From Candidatus Omnitrophota bacterium (GTDB lineage: Bacteria; Omnitrophota; Omnitrophia; Omnitrophales; Aquincolibacteriaceae): 10,983 bases of DNA. The stretch spans positions 1 to 10,983 of the forward strand of contig JAHFHB010000015.1 in assembly GCA_023247135.1 (NCBI GenBank), in the 5' to 3' direction. Each line of letters starts with the position of its first letter. Position 1 is the stretch's first letter. Below are positions 6,628-10,983 of this stretch, piece by piece. A model generated the notes under the pieces. That model saw only the letters and a list, made by a program, of their open reading frames with translations. It did not search any database and had not been told where the DNA came from. The position numbers were made by a program, and so were the translations under genes.

Positions 6628-7968
6628 ATGCCAAAAATGAAACCGCTGATTAAAACGAGTTTGCCTGGGCCGCGCGCGCGCAAGATGATTGCGCGCGACA
6701 AGTCCGTCCTTTCCCCCTCTTTTACCCGGCCCTATCCGCTTGTGATCGAAAAAGGGCAGGGCGCCTGGATCACGGACCCGGACGGGAATATTTTTTTAGA
6801 TTTCACGGCCGGCATTGCCGTCACCACGACGGGGCACTCGCATCCGAAGGTCGTGCGGGCCATCGTTAAACAGGCACAGAAATTTCTGCACATGTCGGGT
6901 ACGGATTTTTACTACGAGCCGCAGGTGGCTTTGGCGGAGCGGCTGGCGGACTTGGCTCCCGGGCGGTTTAAAAAGCGTGTTTTTTTTACGAATTCTGGTG
7001 CTGAAACCGTGGAAGCGGCTTTTAAACTGGCACGCTACAAGACCGGGCGCGAGCGCATGATTGCCTTTTTTGGCGCATTCCACGGCCGGACTATGGGGGC
7101 GCTATCGCTGACAGGCAGTAAGGTCAAACAAAAAGCTCATTTTGGATCGCTGGTGCCCGGTGTGACGCATGTGGATTATCCCAACCCGTTTCGCTCGTCC
7201 GCACAAAACAGCGGCGTTTACCATGACACCGTAGATTATATCGAACATACACTTTTTAAAAAGACCGTGCCGCCGGAGGAAGTTGCGGCCGTAATTGTCG
7301 AGCCCATTCAGGGCGAGGGGGGCTACATTGTGCCTCCGGAGGATTTTCACCCGCGCCTGCGCGCCCTGACGAAGAAACATGGGATTTTGCTGATCGCCGA
7401 CGAAGTACAGTCGGGTATGGGGCGCACCGGACGGATGTTTGCGATGGAACACTGGAAGGTGGAACCGGATATTATCACCGCGGCCAAGGGAATCGCCTCA
7501 GGCCTTCCGCTGGGAGCTTTGATCGCACGCGCGGATTTGATGGAGTGGGAACCTGGTTCCCACGGTACGACTTTCGGCGGGAATCCGGTAGCCTGCGCGG
7601 CGGCACTGGCCACGCTGGATTTGCTGGAAGGCGGACTTTTAAAAAATGCGGAGGCGACCGGCCGGTATCTGAAAGAAAATCTGCAGGCGCTTTATAAAAA
7701 ACATCCGACGATCGGGGACGTGCGCGGGATCGGATTGATGCTTGGGATTGAGATTGTGCGCGATCGTACAAAACTGGAGCCTGCGCCGGACCTGCGCGAT
7801 GCAATCATTGAAGGCTGTTTTCGCCGGGGATTGCTTTTGCTGGGCTGCGGGGAATCGAGCATTCGATTTTCGCCGCCGCTTGTGGTTCGCAGGCGGGAAG
7901 CAGACATCGCTCTTGAAATCATCGATGCATCGATTAAAACGATGAACCGTAAAAAAAGAACAGACTAA
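6628..7968 (+). CDS. Class III aminotransferase (GABA/acetylornithine type)
   Basis: This pyridoxal-phosphate enzyme (446 residues) moves an amino group, usually from the end carbon of an omega-amino acid, to a 2-oxo acid. The class III landmarks are in order: TNSGAET (121-127), FHGRT (151-155), VEPIQGEGG (224-232), IADEVQSGMGRTG (256-268) with the cofactor Asp258, the Schiff-base lysine K287 in AAKG, and GTTFGGNP (313-320). Overall it resembles 4-aminobutyrate, ornithine or lysine aminotransferases and related amino-acid racemases of this fold; the substrate cannot be chosen from sequence. Placed after an aldehyde dehydrogenase, a two-step omega-amine to carboxylate route is likely. A weak AGG (6617-6619) lies eight bases before the ATG. 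The tandem repeat fills the upstream gap. The N-terminal 25 residues are rather basic. Confidence 0.9.
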   Translation: MPKMKPLIKTSLPGPRARKMIARDKSVLSPSFTRPYPLVIEKGQGAWITDPDGNIFLDFTAGIAVTTTGHSHPKVVRAIVKQAQKFLHMSGTDFYYEPQVALAERLADLAPGRFKKRVFFTNSGAETVEAAFKLARYKTGRERMIAFFGAFHGRTMGALSLTGSKVKQKAHFGSLVPGVTHVDYPNPFRSSAQNSGVYHDTVDYIEHTLFKKTVPPEEVAAVIVEPIQGEGGYIVPPEDFHPRLRALTKKHGILLIADEVQSGMGRTGRMFAMEHWKVEPDIITAAKGIASGLPLGALIARADLMEWEPGSHGTTFGGNPVACAAALATLDLLEGGLLKNAEATGRYLKENLQALYKKHPTIGDVRGIGLMLGIEIVRDRTKLEPAPDLRDAIIEGCFRRGLLLLGCGESSIRFSPPLVVRRREADIALEIIDASIKTMNRKKRTD

Positions 7969-7996
7969 TGGGTATCTTCACTATTTGATTTTGGCT

Positions 7997-8024
7997 GTAG
8001 GGAACAGGCATGCCTGTTCCCTAC
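7997..8024. repeat. Perfect 28-bp palindrome between convergent genes
   Basis: The arm GTAGGGAACAGGCA is followed directly by its exact reverse complement, centred on GCATGC. It sits between the stops of the aminotransferase (+) and the zinc-ribbon gene (-). No T-run follows on either strand, so it is not a standard intrinsic terminator, but an RNA hairpin from either side could still protect or end transcripts. Its form resembles dispersed extragenic palindromes; copy number elsewhere in the genome is unknown. Confidence 0.85.
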
Positions 8025-8069
8025 TAAAGAAACTAAAAAAATATTATGAACGATTACGTTGGGGAAAGG

Positions 8070-8261
8070 TTATTTAGCGAGGGTGCCGTCGAGCGTTTCG
8101 AAAATAATCGTCACGAGGTTGTGGCACTTGGGGCACTTGATCTGCTTGAAGGCCTGAATGTTGTCCTGCTTGGGGCGGTACATGATGGATAAAATCTTGG
8201 TCACGAAATGAGTTTCATCGCCGGACCATTGACAGCTGGAACAGTGGTATAAGGGCTTCAA
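8070..8261 (-). CDS. Small zinc-ribbon protein
   Basis: The 63-residue protein has two CxxC pairs, C7-SS-C10 and C43-PK-C46, spaced as in a zinc ribbon. The core reads YHCSSCQWSG at the start and IKCPKCHNLV towards the end. No enzyme motif, signal peptide or membrane segment is visible; it could bind nucleic acid or protein. The start codon is TTG (complement of 8259-8261), supported by AAAGGA (8267-8272 on the complement) five bases upstream. It is transcribed towards the aminotransferase gene and away from the exported-protein gene. I do not recognise the family. Confidence 0.7.
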   Translation of the reverse strand: MKPLYHCSSCQWSGDETHFVTKILSIMYRPKQDNIQAFKQIKCPKCHNLVTIIFETLDGTLAK

Positions 8262-8463
8262 TCGAATCCTTTCAAGACGCCTGAGGCGTTTGCCGGAGTT
8301 GCGAAGACATAGCTAGAATCGGCGTTGCCCACTAAAACTTAACACAATAATCCTCAAAAAATAAAAAGCCGAAGCACCTTTGATTTGGTAGAATGAATTT
8401 CTTAAAAAGCGCATGCGACGTAAGTGCTTGATTCTGAAGGGCTACGGTAAGGAACGAGGGGTT
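8262..8463. other. Divergent intergenic region
   Basis: These 202 bases separate the minus-strand zinc-ribbon gene from the plus-strand exported-protein gene and should hold both promoters. On the + strand, TTGCCG (8290-8295) and TAGAAT (8314-8319) with an 18-base spacer form a modest candidate promoter. A second TAGAAT (8389-8394) lacks a -35 partner. ACGCCT-G-AGGCGT (8277-8289) is a small inverted repeat just upstream of the zinc-ribbon ribosome-binding site. Bases 8340-8370 are A-rich. I see no RNA gene here. Confidence 0.4.
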
Positions 8464-8799
8464 ATGCAGCGAAAGTCTCAATGGAAAGCAGTTCTCCTGG
8501 GGGTTCTTTTTTTATCGGGGGCGCCGCGGCTTTGGGCCGGCGATGGCTATTTTGCCAAAAACCGGTCGACGTTTGCGCGGGGCTTTAAAAACATCGTGGG
8601 GGCGCCGCTGGAGATTCCGGTGACGATGGGGCATTACAGCCGCGGGGACGGGCGGCCCGTGATTCGGGAAATGGCGGGATTTTTTGACGGAGTTTTTCGC
8701 ATGGTTTCCAGGGAAGTGAACGGACTTTTTGATGCGGTCATGTCGTTTGTTCCCGGCGAGCAGGACGGGTATCCTGTGCAGCCCGAAACCCTTTTTTAG
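8464..8799 (+). CDS. Small exported protein, TIGR04073-like
   Basis: The 111-residue protein starts with a clear signal peptide: basic QRKSQWK, hydrophobic core AVLLGVLFLSG, and a likely cleavage after LWA (about residue 25). The mature part contains FARGFKNIVGAPLEIPVTM (37-55). This matches the RGxxNxxxxxxEIP pattern I associate with TIGR04073, a family of small proteins reported from genomes with exosortase/PEP-CTERM sorting. This assignment is from memory of the motif and should be tested. The C-terminal half is amphipathic with repeated Phe-Asp/Val-Phe residues. ATG 8464 is preferred over ATG 8413 because it begins the signal peptide and has AAGGA (8449-8453) 10 bases upstream. No exosortase or PEP-CTERM protein is visible in the window. 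Confidence 0.72.
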   Translation: MQRKSQWKAVLLGVLFLSGAPRLWAGDGYFAKNRSTFARGFKNIVGAPLEIPVTMGHYSRGDGRPVIREMAGFFDGVFRMVSREVNGLFDAVMSFVPGEQDGYPVQPETLF

Positions 8800-8823
8800 C
8801 TTTCATCCCCCTTGGACTTGCAT

Positions 8824-8829
8824 TATAAT
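8824..8829 (+). promoter_or_regulatory. Consensus -10 box upstream of the tRNA genes
   Basis: TATAAT matches the sigma70 -10 consensus exactly. No good -35 box lies 16-18 bases upstream (TTTCAT at 8801-8806 is poor), and the nearby TTGGAC (8812-8817) is too close. It is the best candidate for a promoter driving the tRNA-Ala, tRNA-Leu and leuS stretch, starting near 8836. Confidence 0.4.
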
Positions 8830-8846
8830 CCGCATTCCTTTTTCTC

Positions 8847-8871
8847 TTGATGAGAAATTTTTGTGGGCCGG
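8847..8871 (+). repeat. Upstream copy of tRNA-Ala leader and first seven bases
   Basis: These 25 bases match 8945-8969 at 24 positions (TTGATgAGAAA against TTGATaAGAAA, then identical through GTGGGCCGG). The downstream copy is the immediate leader plus the 5' acceptor strand (bases 1-7) of the real tRNA-Ala. The upstream copy then diverges into unrelated hairpin sequence, so it is a truncated tRNA 5' end 98 bases before the intact gene. Confidence 0.85.
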
Positions 8872-8872
8872 C

Positions 8873-8889
8873 CCCGCACTTTGTGCGGG
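8873..8889 (+). repeat. Short GC-rich hairpin
   Basis: CCCGCAC and GTGCGGG pair perfectly around a TTT loop. It directly follows the truncated tRNA-Ala 5' copy. There is no T-run, so it is not an intrinsic terminator. Its TTT-loop design resembles the hairpin at 9052-9070. Confidence 0.6.
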
Positions 8890-8907
8890 ACTGCTCTGCC
8901 GAGGTTA

Positions 8908-8946
8908 GTCTGAAAAACATCGTTTTTTTTCGACAGACGTTTTTTT
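8908..8946 (+). terminator. Terminator-like hairpin before tRNA-Ala
   Basis: GTCTG (8908-8912) pairs with CAGAC (8934-8938), and AAAAAC pairs with GTTTTT inside it around an ATC loop. The hairpin is followed by seven Ts (8940-8946). The stem is AT-rich and has a six-base bulge, so efficiency is doubtful. If active it would end the exported-protein transcript, but then there is almost no room for a tRNA promoter after it. Confidence 0.3.
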
Positions 8947-8962
8947 GATAAGAAATTTTTGT

Positions 8963-9038
8963 GGGCCGGTAGTTCAGTTGGGAGAACGCTACAATGGCAT
9001 TGTAGAGGTCAGGGGTTCAACTCCCCTCCGGTCCACCA
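8963..9038 (+). tRNA. tRNA-Ala (anticodon GGC)
   Basis: A full cloverleaf can be drawn over 76 bases. The acceptor GGGCCGG pairs with CCGGTCC and contains the G3-U70 wobble pair that is the main alanine identity element. The D stem is GTTC/GAAC. The anticodon stem CTACA/TGTAG has loop ATGGCAT (anticodon GGC, reading GCC/GCU). The T arm is AGGGG-TTCAACT-CCCCT. The discriminator is A, and the CCA end is encoded (9036-9038). Partial copies of its 5' and 3' ends lie on either side. Confidence 0.95.
9018..9038 (+). repeat. Direct repeat A: 3' end of tRNA-Ala
   Basis: These 21 bases, from the T loop through CCA, recur exactly at 9224-9244, 206 bases downstream. The likeness continues more loosely past CCA (ATTTCnnTnAAAGCG in both, with one extra A in the second copy). 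The arrangement resembles attachment-site duplications left by elements that integrate at tRNA 3' ends. Confidence 0.9.
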
Positions 9039-9082
9039 ATTTCCGTGAAAGCGCGAGCCTTTGGCTCGCGAGGGAAATTGGT
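9035..9082 (+). repeat. Compound hairpin that uses the tRNA-Ala ACCA end
   Basis: The outer stem is ACCAATTTCC (9035-9044) paired with GGAAATTGGT (9073-9082), 10 perfect pairs. The inner stem is CGCGAGCC/GGCTCGCG (9052-9070), 8 perfect pairs with a TTT loop. The outer stem begins in the ACCA tail of tRNA-Ala, so in the precursor it could compete with, or mark, 3' processing. Confidence 0.7.
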
Positions 9083-9126
9083 GCTGTACAGTCACGCGCC
9101 AGTGAAGCGCGTGTACTGTACTGCAC
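9081..9126 (+). repeat. Long inverted repeat
   Basis: The left arm 9081-9099 (GTGCTGTACAGTCACGCGC) pairs with the right arm 9107-9126 around a seven-base loop, with one mismatch and one bulged base over about 18 pairs. It overlaps the last two bases of the preceding hairpin. No open reading frame or T-run accompanies it. Confidence 0.8.
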
Positions 9127-9140
9127 TTAACTTGGATTGA

Positions 9141-9233
9141 AGGGGAGTTGAAGGGAGCACCGGTTATTGACGTGACAAAAGTCACGTCAATGGTGCGGGC
9201 GGCGACCGAGCGAAGCGAGGCGCCAACTCCCCT
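9141..9233 (+). repeat. Nested inverted repeat closing on the tRNA 3' copy
   Basis: AGGGGAGTTG (9141-9150) is the exact reverse complement of CAACTCCCCT (9224-9233), the latter being the start of the second tRNA-Ala 3' copy. Nested inside, GCACC-(GGTT bulge)-ATTGACGTGAC (9157-9176) pairs with GTCACGTCAAT-GGTGC (9181-9196) around an AAAA loop. Bases 9201-9223 hold a GAGCGAAGCGAGG-type motif common in dispersed bacterial palindromes. Confidence 0.75.
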
Positions 9234-9244
9234 CCGGTCCACCA
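9224..9244 (+). repeat. Direct repeat A': displaced copy of tRNA-Ala 3' end
   Basis: This exact 21-base copy of 9018-9038 includes CCGGTCC and ACCA but has no tRNA body before it. It could be one edge (attR-like) of a small inserted element covering 9039-9244, or a leftover of a tandem duplication of the tRNA end. Confidence 0.85.
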
Positions 9245-9288
9245 AATTTCATTAAAAGCGGCCGCGCGAGAACGCCTTTCATTTATAT

Positions 9289-9372
9289 GCGGGGGTGGCG
9301 GAACTGGCAGACGCACTGGACTCAAAATCCAGCGCCCGCAAGGGCATGAGAGTTCGACTCTCTCCCTCCGCA
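9289..9372 (+). tRNA. tRNA-Leu (anticodon CAA)
   Basis: This is a class II tRNA of 84 bases. The acceptor GCGGGGG pairs with CCTCCGC, and the discriminator is A73. The anticodon stem CTGGA/TCCAG has loop CTCAAAA (anticodon CAA, reading UUG). A long variable arm (CGCCCGCAAGGGCAT) is followed by the T arm GAGAG-TTCGACT-CTCTC. CCA is not encoded (TTG follows A73), so the end must be added enzymatically, unlike the neighbouring tRNA-Ala. leuS begins 16 bases later. Confidence 0.95.
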
Positions 9373-9388
9373 TTGAATCATCCTTACT

Positions 9389-10983
9389 ATGGCCACTGGA
9401 TTTAAAGCCTACCCTTTTGACGAGCTCGAACCCAAATGGCAGCGCCATTGGGAGGAGCGCAAAATTTTCAAAACGCCTCAGCCCGGTGAAAAGGGCAGCG
9501 ACAAACCCAAATACTACATCCTCGATATGTTCCCGTACCCTTCGGGCTCCGGCCTGCACGTGGGGCATCTGGAAGGCTACACCGCAACGGACATTTTGGC
9601 CCGTTACAAACGCATGCGCGGTTTCAACGTGCTGCACCCCATGGGGTGGGATGCGTTTGGCCTGCCCGCGGAACAGCATGCGATTGAGACCGGCACTCAT
9701 CCCGCTCAAACCACTGCGAAAAATATCAGTACGTTTAAACGGCAGATTCAGCGCATCGGCTTCAGTTATGACTGGGAACGCGAAATCAACACGACGGATC
9801 CCGGGTACTACCGCTGGACTCAATGGATCTTCATGAAGCTGTACGAAAAGGGACTGGCTTATGAGGCGGAAATGTCCGTGAATTGGTGTCCGGTGCTGGG
9901 GACGGTGCTGGCCAACGAGGAAGTGATCAACGGAAAAAGCGAGCGCGGCGGTCATCCGGTGATCCGTAAACCGATGCGGCAGTGGGTGTTGAAAATCACC
10001 GCATTTGCGGAGCGGCTGCTTGAAGATCTGGATTTAGTAGATTGGCCGGAGCCCATCAAAGAAATGCAGCGTAACTGGATTGGTAAGTCGACCGGGGCCG
10101 AGGTGGATTTTAAAGTGGCTGAGAGCGGTGAAACCATCCGCGTTTACACGACGCGGCCGGACACGCTCTTCGGCGCGACTTACATGGTGCTTGCGCCCGA
10201 ACATCCGCTGGTTTCTAAAATAACGGCGGGGGCCTGCCGTGCCGGGGTTGAGAAATACCAGGCGGCGGCGCAGCACAAATCGGATCTGGAACGGACCGAT
10301 CTGGCTAAAGACAAAAGCGGGGTGTTTACCGGCGCTTATGCGATCAATCCGGTGAATCAAAAGAAAATTCCCATTTGGATCGCCGACTATGTGCTCATCA
10401 GCTACGGCACCGGAGCCATCATGGCGGTGCCGGCGCACGATGAAAGAGATTTTGAATTCGCAACGAAGCATGACCTTCCAGTTGTTCCGGTCATTAAACC
10501 CGAGATGGCTTCGTCGCACCCTGCGGGTGCCCTGCTTGCAGGTCGCAATGACGACGATGCCCCCCCCAACGTCATTGCGAGCCCTGGTGGGGCGAAGCAA
10601 TCTCAGAGTGCATTCACAGAAGTTGGGATCTGTTTCAATTCTGCGGCGTCCGACGGCAGTTTTTCCATCGACGGATTAAATAGCGACAAAGCCAAAGAAA
10701 AAATAACCACATGGCTTGAGCAAAAGGGCATTGGTAAAAAATCGGTTCAATACAAATTGCGCGATTGGCTTTTCAGCCGTCAGCGTTATTGGGGCGAACC
10801 GATTCCGGTCATCCATGTAGAGGGCAGGCACAAGCTGATTTCTGAAAGCGAGCTGCCTCTGCGTTTGCCGGAAGTCGCCCAGTACAAGTCGACGGGAACG
10901 GCCGAGAGCCCTCTGGCGGCCATGACGAGCTGGGTTGAAACCACGGATGCTGCGACCGGTAAACCGGCATTGCGCGAAACGAA
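9389..10983 (+). CDS. leuS: Leucyl-tRNA synthetase, 3' end outside the window
   Basis: LeuRS joins leucine to tRNA-Leu and edits mischarged products. The 531 visible codons start with YPFDELEPKWQRHWEE and contain the HIGH-type motif HVGH (57-60) after YPSGSG, GWDAFGLPAEQHA (86-98), and the editing-domain motifs TTRPDT (254-259) and GTGAIMAVPAHDERD (340-354) with Asp351. RDWLFSRQRYWGEPIP (458-473) marks the return to the catalytic core. The KMSKS region is beyond the window. Residues about 372-406, between PVVPVIKP and AFTEVGI, are not LeuRS-like and come from a 103-bp inverted repeat; relatives have a much shorter loop here. The frame stays open. No ribosome-binding site precedes ATG 9389, and tRNA-Leu ends 16 bases upstream. 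It is partial only because the window ends. Confidence 0.95.
   Translation, partial: MATGFKAYPFDELEPKWQRHWEERKIFKTPQPGEKGSDKPKYYILDMFPYPSGSGLHVGHLEGYTATDILARYKRMRGFNVLHPMGWDAFGLPAEQHAIETGTHPAQTTAKNISTFKRQIQRIGFSYDWEREINTTDPGYYRWTQWIFMKLYEKGLAYEAEMSVNWCPVLGTVLANEEVINGKSERGGHPVIRKPMRQWVLKITAFAERLLEDLDLVDWPEPIKEMQRNWIGKSTGAEVDFKVAESGETIRVYTTRPDTLFGATYMVLAPEHPLVSKITAGACRAGVEKYQAAAQHKSDLERTDLAKDKSGVFTGAYAINPVNQKKIPIWIADYVLISYGTGAIMAVPAHDERDFEFATKHDLPVVPVIKPEMASSHPAGALLAGRNDDDAPPNVIASPGGAKQSQSAFTEVGICFNSAASDGSFSIDGLNSDKAKEKITTWLEQKGIGKKSVQYKLRDWLFSRQRYWGEPIPVIHVEGRHKLISESELPLRLPEVAQYKSTGTAESPLAAMTSWVETTDAATGKPALRET
10502..10604. repeat. 103-bp palindromic element inside leuS
   Basis: The outer arms GAGATgGCTTCG (10502-10513) and CGAAGCaATCTC (10593-10604) pair at 11 of 12 positions. 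The inner arms TCGCAATGACG (10543-10553) and CGTCATTGCGA (10570-10580) pair perfectly. The left half holds two more hairpins, GCACCC-TGC-GGGTGC and CCTGC-TT-GCAGG. The ends (GAGATTGCTTCG-like and CGTCATTGCGA) have the look of a dispersed bacterial palindrome family usually found between genes. It is read through as codons 372-406 of leuS. An eight-C run lies at 10560-10567. Confidence 0.85.

Noticed and set aside
8413..8463. Longer start for the exported protein at ATG 8413
   Set aside because: It would put 17 extra residues before a well-formed signal peptide; ATG 8464 has a better site and topology.
8945..9245. Open reading frames on both strands across tRNA-Ala and the hairpin unit
   Set aside because: They run through a clear tRNA and inverted repeats, have no family features and no supported starts.
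10034..10600. Minus-strand open frame opposite leuS
   Set aside because: The plus strand carries conserved LeuRS motifs throughout, and the antisense product has no recognisable features.
10502..10604. leuS as a pseudogene
   Set aside because: The frame remains open through the insertion, and all motifs on both sides in view are intact; it is partial only at the window edge.

Overview
The window looks like chromosomal DNA of a Gram-negative (diderm), moderately GC-rich bacterium. Genes are tightly packed and almost all lie on the + strand. A bactofilin with a DNA-binding tail, a small exported protein resembling the exosortase-associated TIGR04073 family, and several kinds of palindromic repeat suggest an uncultured lineage near the PVC group, such as Omnitrophota. 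That assignment is inference; no marker gene here settles it.

Bases 1-2002 hold a compact run of three genes with gaps of 0-2 bases: a membrane-anchored SPOR-domain protein, a small PilZ-domain protein and a YajQ-family protein. PilZ and YajQ are both families with cyclic-di-GMP-binding members. Bases 2003-4110 carry a second run with its own likely promoter: a bactofilin fused to an excisionase-like helix-turn-helix, a second excisionase-like domain with a C-terminal membrane anchor, holo-ACP synthase (acpS) and a YdjC/ChbG-type carbohydrate deacetylase.

Bases 4111-7968 hold surE, an aldehyde dehydrogenase overlapping its end, and a class III aminotransferase. The last two would together turn an omega-amino group into a carboxylate (GABA-, lysine- or ornithine-type catabolism; substrate unknown). 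Between them lies a 76-bp tandem duplication that copies the 3' end and stop codon of the dehydrogenase gene. After the aminotransferase come a perfect 28-bp palindrome and a convergent minus-strand zinc-ribbon protein, then a divergent small exported protein.

Bases 8800-10983 hold tRNA-Ala(GGC), tRNA-Leu(CAA) and the 5' 1595 bases of leuS, whose end lies outside the window. tRNA-Ala is flanked by a copy of its leader plus first seven bases upstream and a copy of its last 21 bases downstream. The 206-bp interval between the 3' copies is almost entirely hairpins. tRNA-Leu ends 16 bases before leuS, which has no visible ribosome-binding site. Inside leuS, a 103-bp inverted-repeat element is carried in frame in the editing (CP1) domain. 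The most unusual points are this palindromic insertion in an essential gene, the bactofilin-HTH plus membrane-HTH pair, and the mosaic around tRNA-Ala.
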